64,000 nucleotides of DNA from Xenorhabdus kozodoii (lineage in GTDB: Bacteria > Pseudomonadota > Gammaproteobacteria > Enterobacterales > Enterobacteriaceae). The stretch is taken from positions 92,972 through 156,971 of the forward strand of contig NZ_NJCX01000009.1 of NCBI RefSeq assembly GCF_002632875.1. Direction: 5' to 3'. Numbering within the stretch: the first letter of the stretch is position 1; every line of letters starts with the position of its first letter. Shown here piece by piece: positions 35,345-45,039 of this stretch. Made by a program: the position numbers and the translations under genes. Below the pieces are notes generated by a model that saw nothing but the letters and a program-made list of their open reading frames with translations, had not been told where the DNA came from and searched no databases.

Positions 35345-35824
35345 TTATCGCAGAATAAACGTGGTAAACAACACATCGGTGATTTCCTGATCGGGTTCAC
35401 CGGGTATTAGTGTCGGGTGCAGTGTCTGTTTGATATCTGTCACCAAACGCAACTTGCCGTCATCTTTTGCCAGATCGGTGGCTTTCTGGCGAGACAATAA
35501 CAGCAACATACGGCTACGAACTTCTGGCAGATATTCATGGAAGCGCTGCCGGGTTTTCTCGTCAACCAAACGCAAAGTGATGCCAACGTACAAGACACGA
35601 TCGAAATGCTCTTCGTTGTCGATCAAATTGACGGTAAAAGGCTCCAGGGTCATGAATACGGGGGCATCAATGGCCTTGGTTTTCTCTGTAGTGCTGTTGT
35701 TGGCTGACTGGTTCATTACCCACCAGCTATACCCTCCGATGGCAACACCAAGAACAGCAATTAGTACTAACAGTATCATCCAAATTGGATTTGTGCGTTT
35801 ATGCTCGTAGCTATAATCAGACAT
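35345..35824 (-). CDS. fliL: Flagellar basal body-associated protein FliL
   Basis: 159-residue single-pass inner-membrane protein next to the stator, affecting torque and swarming. It has a short cytoplasmic N-terminus (MSDYSYEHKRTN), one transmembrane helix (WMILLVLIAVLGVAIGGYSW) and a periplasmic domain containing FVTLEPFTVN-like MTLEPFTVNL. The frame runs upstream to a TTG at 35908, but 35824 gives the normal FliL N-terminus and length. Separated from fliK by an unusual 217-bp gap. Confidence 0.94.
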   Translation of the reverse strand: MSDYSYEHKRTNPIWMILLVLIAVLGVAIGGYSWWVMNQSANNSTTEKTKAIDAPVFMTLEPFTVNLIDNEEHFDRVLYVGITLRLVDEKTRQRFHEYLPEVRSRMLLLLSRQKATDLAKDDGKLRLVTDIKQTLHPTLIPGEPDQEITDVLFTTFILR

Positions 35825-36041
35825 GGACAGATAAATTCCTGTTTTCTGTTGCGAATAAGTTACCGCGCATTCCGTGGCGGAAGCCTTATCCATCAAAATC
35901 GATATCAATTATCCCGCGTCTTTGTTCCGGCAATGGCCGGAACAAACGGGGAAAAAACCATTAACTCACGCGTTTGCTATCGATCCGTTTTCGTTTTATT
36001 CGGATGATCCCATGACATTGGACGAATGTTTGGGTGGATAA
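35825..36041 (-). other. 217-bp gap inside the fli operon with a strong inverted repeat
   Basis: Between fliK and fliL, genes that are normally close. It holds a perfect 11-bp inverted repeat TTTGTTCCGGC / GCCGGAACAAA with loop AATG (35921-35946). Without a downstream U-tract on the minus strand it looks more like an RNA processing or stability element than a terminator. Confidence 0.5.
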
Positions 36042-37481
36042 TCAGGCAAAAGTATCAATGCCTCCTCGGATAGTGGTGAGCGGTTGCGGTGTCACTTTGA
36101 TGGCGGCGGTATGTGAGATTGCCGGCGCTAAACCCGGGTCTTGATTTTCCGCATGGGAATTGGGGTCGCGGTTTGGGTTATTGGCAAAATGCGCTTGTTG
36201 CCCGTTTCCTTGCTGGGTATCGCTGTTGACGCTGCTTTGTGCCAATTGGATACCATTTTCAGCCAGCGCATGGCGTAACCCTGGTAATGCTGCTTCCAAA
36301 GCCGCACGGATATTTTGATGGGCGGACATAAAGTGCAACTGCGCCTGATTATCTTCAACACTCATGCGAATATGCAGTGCCCCCAGCTCTTGGGGATGCA
36401 AGCGAAGTTCTGCCTGTTGCAAACCATTACGGTTAAAGAACAGCACCTGTTGATTGAGTTGTTGCTGCCACTCTTCGCTGCCAAGATGCGCATTCAATAA
36501 AGGTGTTGTTAAAGGCATTGTTGTGCTGTTCAGTTGGAATTGCCCCGCTGGGGGTTGTCCGGCGGCAAGCGGGGTAGAGGGTGCCAATACCGCAGGTGAG
36601 TCTATGGACGTTGTCTCTGCCGTAGAGGTGGTCAATGCAGCGGTTGCCTGAATTGCTATCTGGGGCAGGTTTAGCTCGTTGCTATTATTTGAAGCTGCAT
36701 TTTTGGGCCGTGCATTATCAATACCTGCCTTGTTATTGGTGGCCAGTTTGATTTGTCCGGCGAGCGGTGCCAATGCAGATGGAAGGTCGGCAGAACCCTC
36801 GGTTTTATTATTCGGGAAAATCTCCTGCTGGGAAGCAAGCTGGAGGCTTTCATCTGGCTCATGGGTTTTAAATTCGCTGGCAAAGTGCGTGTCAGTGAAG
36901 CTGCCCTTTTTGGCACTGCCAGCCAAAAGTGAGTTAACCGTGCTGTTTGCGCTATCCAGCCCTTCATTTTCCAGCAAGGTTTCTTCTGGGGATGGGTTTT
37001 TCAGCCCTTCATTTTCTAATAAGCTATTTTCTAACCGGCCATTGCCCATCAATCCATTGGCGTTTTCAGGCAGAATAGAAGACTTGGCCTGAGGGTTAAG
37101 CAACCCGGCAAGCTGGACAGGTATCGCTGCACTTAATGCTTCGGCTGACAAGAGGTCTTCATCTTTTAATACCGCAAATTCAGCACAGTTTTCTTGTGGT
37201 GCGGTTGCTGTTTCCAACTGAGATTTGTCCGTAACCACACGCTTGTCTGACTCTGCGGTTAATGGCGGCCAGTTTGTTTTATCGGGGGTCGGTTTTTCCT
37301 CTTTCAGTCTATTATTCGCCGCATGGAGGGCAGGCTTGCGCATAGCGGCTGTTTCGGCATTGAGAAGTTGCCCAAATTGAGAAGAATGGTTATCTGTCAC
37401 GGTATTCTTCAAAGTCGGTTGACTTTTATCCGTACCTTTGTCCGTGAATTTAATATCAGTAGGCAAAAGAGTGAGATTCAT
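36042..37481 (-). CDS. fliK: Flagellar hook-length control protein FliK
   Basis: 479-residue exported molecular ruler that stops hook growth and switches export to filament proteins. As usual the N-terminal two thirds is low-complexity (Q/N/A/L-rich, with the repeated segment LLENEGL), while the C-terminal domain is conserved (LRLHPQELGALHIRMSVEDN; HALAENGIQLAQSSV). It is longer than E. coli FliK (375), in the variable part. It overlaps fliJ by 4 bases. Confidence 0.93.
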   Translation of the reverse strand: MNLTLLPTDIKFTDKGTDKSQPTLKNTVTDNHSSQFGQLLNAETAAMRKPALHAANNRLKEEKPTPDKTNWPPLTAESDKRVVTDKSQLETATAPQENCAEFAVLKDEDLLSAEALSAAIPVQLAGLLNPQAKSSILPENANGLMGNGRLENSLLENEGLKNPSPEETLLENEGLDSANSTVNSLLAGSAKKGSFTDTHFASEFKTHEPDESLQLASQQEIFPNNKTEGSADLPSALAPLAGQIKLATNNKAGIDNARPKNAASNNSNELNLPQIAIQATAALTTSTAETTSIDSPAVLAPSTPLAAGQPPAGQFQLNSTTMPLTTPLLNAHLGSEEWQQQLNQQVLFFNRNGLQQAELRLHPQELGALHIRMSVEDNQAQLHFMSAHQNIRAALEAALPGLRHALAENGIQLAQSSVNSDTQQGNGQQAHFANNPNRDPNSHAENQDPGLAPAISHTAAIKVTPQPLTTIRGGIDTFA

Positions 37482-37924
37482 TGTTTCATTCTCCGTTGTG
37501 CACCGCGTTGTGCGTACTCATCCATTTGTTTTTGCTCCATGCGATTTTGGTGTAACTTCAAATTGTGCTCTGCCCGCTGTTGCAGTGTGTCGAAGGCGTT
37601 CAGGCGTTGCTGCTTTTCCTGCCATTGTGACATGGCTTGCTCAAGGCGTTTTTTCCATTGGTTAAGCTGTAATTTGTGCTGTTCAATGGCCATTTCCAGC
37701 GTTTTCATAAACTGCTGGTAATTTTGCCAAGTCGAGCAGGACATCCCACTGCTGAGCGTGTTATTCAAACGGCCACGATACTCATCCTGATAATCCATTA
37801 ACGCCGTGAGTTGTTGCTCCATTTGTTGGTGACTTTGCCGAATCTGTGCAAGTTGGGAAGCGGCTTTTTCTACCGCATCCTGGGCCAGTTCACGCAAGGT
37901 CATGAGAGGGGAGTGTTGTTGCAT
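37478..37924 (-). CDS. fliJ: Flagellar export protein FliJ
   Basis: 148-residue coiled-coil protein that connects the FliI ATPase to the FlhA gate and escorts chaperones. The sequence is nearly all helix, rich in Q/L/K (AQIRQSHQQMEQQL, RLEQAMSQWQEKQQRL). I choose the ATG at 37924 (MQQHSPLM), with GAGGAA 6 bases upstream, over an upstream in-frame start at 37948. It follows fliI after 127 bp and overlaps fliK. Confidence 0.93.
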   Translation of the reverse strand: MQQHSPLMTLRELAQDAVEKAASQLAQIRQSHQQMEQQLTALMDYQDEYRGRLNNTLSSGMSCSTWQNYQQFMKTLEMAIEQHKLQLNQWKKRLEQAMSQWQEKQQRLNAFDTLQQRAEHNLKLHQNRMEQKQMDEYAQRGAQRRMKQ

Positions 37925-38051
37925 GTATTTCCTCGTGTTAATCACCAAACAGACGTCAGCGTGACTGAATTAAGTTATATCGGCACTGTATCGATAAACG
38001 TTATACCCCTTGGCAAAATATTTCCCGGCTAAGCCCCCCATAAGCAAGATT

Positions 38052-39416
38052 TTATATCGGCAATAATTGTTGAAGCTGGGCACTGGCCACATCATACTCG
38101 CTGCGCTCGTCAATGCCTTGTTGCAGGAATTGAGCCATATGCGGATAAAGCTCAATTGCCCGGTCAAGGAGGGGATCACTGCCCGCTGCATAGGCACCCA
38201 CGTTGATCAAATCCCGGTTGCGCTGGTAACTGGAAAGCAACTGTTTGAAATGTTGTACTCGCCGATAATGGGTATTGTCGATGAGCGCGGTCATGGCACG
38301 GCTAATGGACGCCTCGATATCAATGGCAGGATAATGACCTGATTCCGCCAGTGAACGCGATAGCACGATATGACCATCAAGGATGGCGCGGGCAGCGTCG
38401 GCAATCGGATCTTGCTGGTCATCGCCCTCTGTCAGTACGGTGTAAAAGGCAGTAATGGAGCCGCCATCACTGACACCATTACCGGCTCTTTCCACCAGTG
38501 CCGGTAACTTGGCAAATACCGAAGGGGGATAACCTTTAGTCGCTGGGGGTTCACCGATAGCCAGGGCAATTTCACGTTGCGCCATGCTGTAACGGGTCAG
38601 GGAATCCATGATCAACAAAACATGTTTCCCTTTGTCGCGAAAATCTTCGGCGATGCGCGTGGCATAAGAGGCGCCTTGCATCCTCAGTAACGGTGAAACA
38701 TCGGCGGGGGCGGCGACAACGACAGAGCGTGACAAACCTTCCACCCCTAAAATATTTTCGATAAAGTCCTTAACTTCACGGCCACGTTCGCCAATCAATC
38801 CCACAACAATCACGTCTGCCTGCGTATAACGTGCCATCATGCCAAGCAGGACACTTTTACCAACACCGGAGCCAGCAAATAATCCCATGCGTTGCCCACG
38901 ACCGACAGTCAGCAAGGCGTTAATCGCCCGGACACCGACATCCAATACATTGCTGATAGGGGTTCGTTGCAAGGGATTCAACGGGGGGGTTGTCAACGGG
39001 GCGCGATAGCCTGTATCGGGGGCAGGCAAACCATCAAGGGGACGACCGGCTCCATCCAGAACCCTGCCAAGTAATTCTGGCCCCAGAGGTAAACGGCGTC
39101 CGGCCCCGGTGTCTTCGCCATAAGAACGGGCGTAGACACGGGCGCCCGGCACGATGCCTTCCAATTCTTCCAGTGGCATCAACAACAGTTTTTCGCCATT
39201 GAAGCCGACAACTTCACTTTCCACCTCTTCAATGGTGTTGCCATTTTGACGCTCGATCAGGCAGGTTGCACCGAGAGGCATATGTAAGCCGGTGGCTTCC
39301 AGCACCAAGCCGGTGGCACGGGTTAGCCGTCCATAGCGACGTACTTTTGGTGTTTTTTCCAACCGCTTTTCCAATGAATCCAAGGTTGCCAGCCAGCGAC
39401 CCAGTCTTGCCGTCAT
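38052..39416 (-). CDS. fliI: Flagellum-specific ATPase FliI
   Basis: 454-residue hexameric ATPase energising flagellar export. Walker [12 protein letters not shown], Walker [18 protein letters not shown] with the ATP-synthase-like signature [11 protein letters not shown] later. I choose the ATG at 39416 (MTARLGRW), preceded by GGGAGA; it overlaps the fliH stop (TGATG). A start at 39446 would lie inside fliH. Confidence 0.96.
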   Translation of the reverse strand: MTARLGRWLATLDSLEKRLEKTPKVRRYGRLTRATGLVLEATGLHMPLGATCLIERQNGNTIEEVESEVVGFNGEKLLLMPLEELEGIVPGARVYARSYGEDTGAGRRLPLGPELLGRVLDGAGRPLDGLPAPDTGYRAPLTTPPLNPLQRTPISNVLDVGVRAINALLTVGRGQRMGLFAGSGVGKSVLLGMMARYTQADVIVVGLIGERGREVKDFIENILGVEGLSRSVVVAAPADVSPLLRMQGASYATRIAEDFRDKGKHVLLIMDSLTRYSMAQREIALAIGEPPATKGYPPSVFAKLPALVERAGNGVSDGGSITAFYTVLTEGDDQQDPIADAARAILDGHIVLSRSLAESGHYPAIDIEASISRAMTALIDNTHYRRVQHFKQLLSSYQRNRDLINVGAYAAGSDPLLDRAIELYPHMAQFLQQGIDERSEYDVASAQLQQLLPI

Positions 39417-40120
39417 CACAATTCTCCCGGTGCTGCCAGACGGCACATTTCATGCCAGCGAGTGGCTAAACTGGCGTCCATATCCCCTTCATCGGCGCTG
39501 ACTTTACAGCCGCCCGGATGCAATTTGTTATCAGCCACTAAGCGCCAGCCGTGCAGCGCCAGGACTTCCCCCAGTTGCTGCTCAACCAGGGGGATATTTT
39601 GTGGATGGAGACGTAATTGAGGTTTTCCGCTGAACATGGGTTCTTGCTGGATAAATTCACGGATCTGATTCAAGAGGGCAGTGCCATCGCACACAGCAGG
39701 CTGCCCCAGAATGTGATGGGCAGCGGTCAGTGCCAGTTGCATCAGACGGGAAGCAATCACCGTATCCAAACCATCCAGTGAATGGTTAAAGTCCGTTAGC
39801 AAGGCTTTCCACTGATCGATAATCACTTGTTGTTGCTGTCTGGCTTCCTGCAACCCTTGTTCCAGCCCGGCTTGTCGGCCTTCATTGAGCCCTTGTTCAT
39901 AGCCTTGTATCTGGCCTTCAGAAAAACCTTGCGCATGACCTGCCTGACGCGCTTGTTCTTTTAGCTCGTCCAGCACTCTTGCTTGTTCCAGCAGCCGATC
40001 CTGTTCGCTTGGCTCCGGTTTCTCATCCATTGGCTCCAGTTTTGCCCGCAGGGTTTCCCACTGAGTCAATTCACCTGGCTGCCAAGGCCGCCAGTTTCCA
40101 TTATTCGACTTATCAGACAT
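39416..40120 (-). CDS. fliH: Flagellar assembly protein FliH
   Basis: 234-residue regulator of FliI that docks the ATPase to the C ring through FliN. It has an N-terminal tryptophan-containing region ([13 protein letters not shown]), a glutamine/glycine-rich heptad region typical of FliH ([17 protein letters not shown]) and a stator-like C-terminal domain. The ATG at 40120 (MSDKSNN) has GGGGGTGA upstream and is preferred over 40138. It overlaps the fliG end by 8 bases. Confidence 0.93.
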   Translation of the reverse strand: MSDKSNNGNWRPWQPGELTQWETLRAKLEPMDEKPEPSEQDRLLEQARVLDELKEQARQAGHAQGFSEGQIQGYEQGLNEGRQAGLEQGLQEARQQQQVIIDQWKALLTDFNHSLDGLDTVIASRLMQLALTAAHHILGQPAVCDGTALLNQIREFIQQEPMFSGKPQLRLHPQNIPLVEQQLGEVLALHGWRLVADNKLHPGGCKVSADEGDMDASLATRWHEMCRLAAPGEL

Positions 40121-41105
40121 AGGTATCGTCACCCCCATTTAGGAGCATTTCGCCACTTTCTGCCAGACGACGCACAACAAGCAAAATGGTTTTCTGCTCG
40201 GCTTCCACTTGGGACATCCGTACCGGGCCACGAGTCGCCAAATCATCGCGCATGATTTCAGCAGCACGTTGCGACATATTATTGAGGAAGTGATCGCGCA
40301 GTGCCTGATCGCAACCTTTCAATGCCACCAGCAAGGAATCGGTTGAGATATCCTGCAACAGACGTTGGATACTGCGATCGTCCACGTTGATGAGATTTTC
40401 GAACAGGAACATTTCATCAATGATTTTCTGTGCCAGTTCGTTATCGTAGGAGCGAACCGCCTCGATGACACTTTCTTCCTGCTGGCTTTTCATCAAGTTA
40501 ATGATTTCTGCCGCAGTACGAATACCCCCCATTTTGCTGCGTTTCAGGTTCTGACCATCCAGCAGGTTATTCAGTACTTCCGTCAATTCCGCCAACGCAG
40601 ATGGCTGTACACCACCAAAGGTGGCGATACGCAGCATGACATCGTTACGCAGGCGATCATCCAGCAAGGCAAGGATATCGGCTGCCTGACCCCGGCTCAG
40701 GTGAACTAAAATGGTGGCAATGATCTGTGGATGTTCATCGCGGATCATATCGGCCGCCATCTGCGGCTCCATAAAGTTGAGCGTTTCGATGCCGGTCGTG
40801 GTATCACGGGACTCAAGGATATCCTCAAGCAAGCTGGAAGCGCGCTCTTCACCCAATGCCTTGATCAGGACATTGCGCAAATAGTCGTTAGCGTTGATGC
40901 TAAGGGCAGCGTACTGCTCCGCATCTTCTTCAAACGCGGCCAGCACTTCAACCAGTTGCTGATTGGAGACTTGTTTCGTCCCTGCCATCGCCACACTCAG
41001 TTGTTGTACTTCACGGGAGTTCAGGTGCTTAAACACCTCGGCCGCCTGATCTTCTCCCAAGGTCATTAACATGACGGCACTTCTTTCTGTTCCGGTCAGG
41101 CTCAT
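40113..41105 (-). CDS. fliG: Flagellar motor switch protein FliG
   Basis: 330-residue C-ring protein contacting FliF with its N-terminus and the stator with its C-terminus. Conserved features are [20 protein letters not shown], the EHPQ motif ([15 protein letters not shown]), and the charged torque helix around [20 protein letters not shown] and [16 protein letters not shown] [12 protein letters not shown]. Its start overlaps the fliF stop by 4 bases. Confidence 0.96.
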   Translation of the reverse strand: MSLTGTERSAVMLMTLGEDQAAEVFKHLNSREVQQLSVAMAGTKQVSNQQLVEVLAAFEEDAEQYAALSINANDYLRNVLIKALGEERASSLLEDILESRDTTTGIETLNFMEPQMAADMIRDEHPQIIATILVHLSRGQAADILALLDDRLRNDVMLRIATFGGVQPSALAELTEVLNNLLDGQNLKRSKMGGIRTAAEIINLMKSQQEESVIEAVRSYDNELAQKIIDEMFLFENLINVDDRSIQRLLQDISTDSLLVALKGCDQALRDHFLNNMSQRAAEIMRDDLATRGPVRMSQVEAEQKTILLVVRRLAESGEMLLNGGDDTYV

Positions 41106-42814
41106 TGTTCGTTACTCATCCATTGACGGATCACCAGCGCGACGACGCGCGGATCTTTTTCTGCCAGTTCACGGAGACGCTGGCTTTGAAGCTCAACATT
41201 GACACGTTGGCGCGCTAACTTGCGGCGCATTTTTTCGTCCAATTCAGCATGGGTTTCGACGCGCTGCTTCGGCGGGTTCTTTTGCGCTTCCAAGGCCGCT
41301 TTTTCCGCTGCACGTTTTTTGGCGATTTGTGGGACGATCATCTTACGCCACAGTAACCATGCAACGAAGACAAACAGTAACCAACGGCCGGCTTCCAACA
41401 ATTTCTCCAGTAGGGCAGGGTGCTGCCAGAATGGCAACGGCGCTATCACTTCGGTGGTGTCATTGAACTGTGTATTAACCACATTCAGGCTATCACCCCG
41501 GTCAGGAGAGAAACCCATCGCTTCACGGGTTAGTGCTTCAATCTGTGATAATTGTTCTGGTGTCAGCGCTTGTGTTTCAGGGCCCTTTTCCCCCTGAACG
41601 GTGGCATAGTTAACCACAACTGCAACCGAAAGACGTTTCACTGCGCCAGCCTGCAATTGGGTATGACGAATAGTGCGATCCACTTCGTAGTTTGTGGTTT
41701 CGTCATAACGGTTATTGCGGTTATTGCTTAACATGCGCTCGTAGCTACTGTTTTTGTTAGTATTGTTGCGCGGTTGGTCAGATTTTTCGTCACCGTTGCC
41801 TTTGGCATTGGCGTTCGGTTTTTCAATGGGCGCACTGGGGGCAGCACTTGGCTGGTTTGATAATGCCCCCGGCACACCACCGACCAATGGCCCGCCGCTT
41901 TGCTCGCTGGTACTGCTCTGTTTAGAACGAACCGCAGCCTGATTCGGGGGTTGGTTAGGTTTATATTCTTCCGCGGTTTCTTCGCGCTGGGAGAAATCAA
42001 TTTGTGCAGTGACCTGTGCATGCACGTTACCCCGGCCAACCACCGGTGCCAGAATGGTTTCAATCCGATGCTGGAAACGGTTTTCCACTTCCTGGGTATA
42101 TTTCAACTGGGTGGTATTTAAATCACGGCCGGTGGCATCACTTTGTGTTAGCAGGCGCCCGGATTGATCGACAATCGTGACATTGGCTGCGGGTAAGCCA
42201 GCAACACTGCTTGAAATCATATGCACGATGGCATTGATTTGTCCTTCATCCAGCACCCGGCCTTGCAGTAATCCCACTGTCACTGAGGCTGATGGTGATT
42301 TTTGTTCACGAACGAACAGGGAAGGCTTCGGCAGGGCCAGATGGACACGGGCACTCTGGACCGGGCCAAGTGATTCCACGGTACGAGACAACTCACCTTC
42401 CAGCGCGCGCTGGTAATTTATCTGTTCACTGAATTGGCTGATACCGAACTTTTCTTTATCCAAGAGTTCGAAACCCGCAGCTCCCCCATTGGGTAATCCT
42501 TGTTGTGCCAGTTTCAGGCGAGTCTCATGCACCTTGTCGGCAGGGATCATGAGGGCCGAGCCATTGTCGGCAAAACGGTAAGGGATATTCATTTGGGTTA
42601 ATTGCGTAACGATCGCGCCGCCATCTTTATCACTCAGGTTGCTGTAAAGCACCCGATAGTCGGGACTGCGTAACCAGAGAAACAGGGCGATAACGATAGC
42701 GATGGCAGCAGAGCCAGCAACTAATAACGGAACTTTTGGATCAGCTTTTATCCTGCTGATGATAGCGTTGAAACCTTTATTTTGGTTTTCAACGTCGGTT
42801 GTTGCTGCACTCAT
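41102..42814 (-). CDS. fliF: Flagellar MS-ring protein FliF
   Basis: 570-residue inner-membrane MS-ring protein, the foundation of the basal body. It has two transmembrane segments ([20 protein letters not shown] near residue 35; [18 protein letters not shown] near 455) around a periplasmic region with ring-building motifs ([32 protein letters not shown]). A C-terminal tail binds FliG. First gene of the fliF-R operon, divergent from fliE. Confidence 0.96.
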   Translation of the reverse strand: MSAATTDVENQNKGFNAIISRIKADPKVPLLVAGSAAIAIVIALFLWLRSPDYRVLYSNLSDKDGGAIVTQLTQMNIPYRFADNGSALMIPADKVHETRLKLAQQGLPNGGAAGFELLDKEKFGISQFSEQINYQRALEGELSRTVESLGPVQSARVHLALPKPSLFVREQKSPSASVTVGLLQGRVLDEGQINAIVHMISSSVAGLPAANVTIVDQSGRLLTQSDATGRDLNTTQLKYTQEVENRFQHRIETILAPVVGRGNVHAQVTAQIDFSQREETAEEYKPNQPPNQAAVRSKQSSTSEQSGGPLVGGVPGALSNQPSAAPSAPIEKPNANAKGNGDEKSDQPRNNTNKNSSYERMLSNNRNNRYDETTNYEVDRTIRHTQLQAGAVKRLSVAVVVNYATVQGEKGPETQALTPEQLSQIEALTREAMGFSPDRGDSLNVVNTQFNDTTEVIAPLPFWQHPALLEKLLEAGRWLLFVFVAWLLWRKMIVPQIAKKRAAEKAALEAQKNPPKQRVETHAELDEKMRRKLARQRVNVELQSQRLRELAEKDPRVVALVIRQWMSNEQ

Positions 42815-43097
42815 AGACGATCCTTGCCTTGCTGGTCAACATGAAAACTAAAAGCGTGGCGTAACAAAACAGACTCCCCATACGCAAGCGAAAAGGTTCT
42901 TTCTACTATTAATCCCATCATTATTCGCTGTTCACACCTCTTTTAATGGCACAATAAGCTTCGAATTTTTACTTTAATTACCCGCTTTAGTTTAGAAAGG
43001 CTATGTTACGGTGGCAGTCGTGGAAACTGCCAATCAGCCTATGGCTAATATGGCACTTAATCACATAATCAATAGGGTGATTTAACGCGAGGTTTTT
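42815..43097. promoter_or_regulatory. Divergent fliF / fliE control region
   Basis: 283 bp between two divergent operons that in enterobacteria are FlhDC-dependent class II. I see no sigma-28 consensus and cannot place the FlhDC site. GCGAGG precedes the fliE ATG. Confidence 0.45.
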
Positions 43098-43409
43098 ATG
43101 TCAATTCCGGCAATTGAAGGTGTACTGCAACAGATGCAGGTCCAGTCATTACAAGCAGCAAACATTGCCAAACCTATTCCAGTACAAGGCGGTTTTGCCA
43201 GCCAATTGACTGCGGCAGTGGAAAAAATAAACCAAACCCGCCTGAATGCGACCAAGCAGGCACAAAATTTCACTTTGGGGGCGCCCGGTGTGGAGTTAAA
43301 TGATGTTATGGTAACGATGCAAAAATCGAGCATTTCCCTGCAAATGGGCATTCAGGTGAGGAATAAGCTGGTTAGCGCCTATCACGAGATTATGAATATG
43401 CAGGTGTGA
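43098..43409 (+). CDS. fliE: Flagellar hook-basal body protein FliE
   Basis: 103-residue junction protein joining the MS ring/export gate to the rod. It starts MSIPAIEGVLQQMQ and contains PGVELNDVMVTMQKSSISLQ plus the C-terminal QVRNKLVSAYHEIMNMQV, all diagnostic. A monocistronic gene opposite fliF. Confidence 0.95.
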   Translation: MSIPAIEGVLQQMQVQSLQAANIAKPIPVQGGFASQLTAAVEKINQTRLNATKQAQNFTLGAPGVELNDVMVTMQKSSISLQMGIQVRNKLVSAYHEIMNMQV

Positions 43410-43487
43410 TGTTTCAGGTGAATATTGAGTTATACAGATGACGGGATGTTACAGATGATGAGTATCACTGATCAGCTGTAACAAGCC

Positions 43488-43832
43488 GTGTGTATTTTTT
43501 TAGTCTTTGTCTTTAAAAATTCAGCTATGACCATAATCTCTCTTTGGAAAGAGAAGAGCATAAATGGGTTAGACTGGATTTTGGGTTTCTTCTTTTGGTT
43601 TAATTTCTGTTGGTTGTGTAATTATTTTCATATTTTTTCAACAAAGAAAGACATAAAATCGCTGTCAGGATTTATATACTGGCTGGTTAATGCTCTAATC
43701 TATTTCCCTCTATTATTCCATTTCTGCATTTTTAGCCGCCATTCAAGATTATTCATTTTCTCGCTGGATGGTTATTTATTATCAGTCAGGGGAGTGGGTG
43801 TCACTCTCTTTTCAGGCGTGATATCGATATAA
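43488..43832 (+). CDS. Possible small membrane protein, unknown
   Basis: Up to 114 residues; an internal ATG at 43527 (MTIISLWKEKSI) would give about 101. Two strongly hydrophobic stretches (WILGFFFWFNFCWLCNYF; LVNALIYFPLLFHFCIF) would make it an integral membrane protein. Composition is AT-driven, there is no clear ribosome-binding site and no family I recognise, so it may not be expressed. Confidence 0.3.
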   Translation: MCIFLVFVFKNSAMTIISLWKEKSINGLDWILGFFFWFNFCWLCNYFHIFSTKKDIKSLSGFIYWLVNALIYFPLLFHFCIFSRHSRLFIFSLDGYLLSVRGVGVTLFSGVISI

Positions 43833-44242
43833 GAAGCGGGTTTCGGTTAATGAACACTCTTCGGTCTAACTAATTGAGTTGGCGATAAAAACGATTGCCT
43901 AAGAAAATCCTATTTGATGAATGAATAATATTACAATGATAACAAAGTTATTTATATAGTTTGTTAGTATTATTTATCCTCTCATTGAAAATAATACCTA
44001 ATGATAATATATCCGGTTAATTTCTCCAGTGAGTCGCCACTATCATTTGTTGGTTAATTTTTTGTTAAAAATTATAGATAAGATATCTTGATTGTTTGCA
44101 AATTATAAATACAATAAAGTGCCGAATTAGATTAACCAAAAAAATGATAGTGACGAATTGACACCTAACCTAAAATGAAAAAATAAATGACACCATTAAG
44201 CAGTATTATTGTTAAATGGGATCACGGGTGTCTGTGTTATCT
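43833..44242. other. AT-rich gap downstream of fliT with an inverted-repeat element
   Basis: No reading frame worth calling. Contains a pair of 25-26-bp inverted repeats (see 44034-44156). The rest is very AT-rich. Confidence 0.5.
44034..44156. repeat. Short element bounded by 25-bp inverted repeats (MITE or IS remnant)
   Basis: Left arm TCGCCACTATCATTTGTTGG (44034 on, continuing TTAAT) and right arm 44131-44156, whose reverse complement reads TCGTCACTATCATTTTTTTG and on. They match at nearly all positions and enclose about 72 AT-rich bases with no coding frame. The form is that of a non-autonomous transposable element; no target duplication was identified. Confidence 0.55.
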
Positions 44243-44617
44243 CTATTTTGACTCCGTCGTCGTCAACTCCATTTCATAGCTATTGATCGGGAACTGCCCG
44301 TAGGTATCATGTAAGAGTTGTTTACGGCTTTCCTGTTTAATCAAGTCACTGAGTTCATTTAACCTTCTTTGCAACAATCTCTTAGTTTCTTTTTCATTAT
44401 CCAAGGCAGCTTGTAAAATTTTGGTCAATTGTTGCTGTAATGAAATGGGAGCGTCTGCGTTTTTTGATAGTAAAGTCACTATTTCCACTGCCGTCAGATA
44501 AGTGATCTCCATATCAACCAGTTCATCCCACTTTTCATTTCTAGCTAACTCAATCATTTGCTCACTTATACTCAGGATCCGCTGGTAAGCTGACAAAAGA
44601 TCCATATCATTTTTCAT
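44243..44617 (-). CDS. fliT: Flagellar export chaperone FliT
   Basis: 124-residue helical chaperone for the filament cap FliD; in enterobacteria also an FlhDC antagonist. It starts MKNDMDLLSAYQRILSISEQ and is helical throughout (KETKRLLQRRLNELSDLI). The ATG at 44617 overlaps the fliS stop by one base. The frame runs further upstream into fliS, but that extension is not FliT-like. Confidence 0.9.
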   Translation of the reverse strand: MKNDMDLLSAYQRILSISEQMIELARNEKWDELVDMEITYLTAVEIVTLLSKNADAPISLQQQLTKILQAALDNEKETKRLLQRRLNELSDLIKQESRKQLLHDTYGQFPINSYEMELTTTESK

Positions 44618-45027
44618 TAAACAATATCCTGACTGGCGTTGTAATGAGGACCTATTTGCCGCCAAGCGTCTGAAATCTCGGTAAGTAAATTAATTACTTC
44701 GGTAATGGCCTTCTCATCATTGCGTAAATTGGCATGGAGTAAACGACGACCCATATAATCATATAAAGCAAACAGATTTTGGGCAATCTCGCCGCCTTTC
44801 TCGAAATCTAATCCCGCTTTCAGACCATTATCGATGATATTGATCGCCTTTGAAATAGCTAAGCCTTTTTCTGGAATATTCCCTTGTTGCATCAGAATAA
44901 TCGCACGACGCAGGGCGCTGAGCGCCCCGTTGAACAATATCTGAATCAACTGATAGGGAGAGGCATTCATAATTTCGCTCTCAAGATCGACCTGAGCGTA
45001 TAACTGGCTTGCCGTATGTTGATACAT
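44617..45027 (-). CDS. fliS: Flagellar export chaperone FliS
   Basis: 136-residue chaperone that binds the flagellin C-terminus and prevents premature polymerisation. Family features: YAQVDLESEIMNASPYQLIQ, LFNGALSALRRAI and GLDFEKGGEIAQNLFALYDY. It lies between fliD (12-bp gap) and fliT. Confidence 0.95.
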   Translation of the reverse strand: MYQHTASQLYAQVDLESEIMNASPYQLIQILFNGALSALRRAIILMQQGNIPEKGLAISKAINIIDNGLKAGLDFEKGGEIAQNLFALYDYMGRRLLHANLRNDEKAITEVINLLTEISDAWRQIGPHYNASQDIV

Positions 45028-45039
45028 TAGTGTCCTTTT

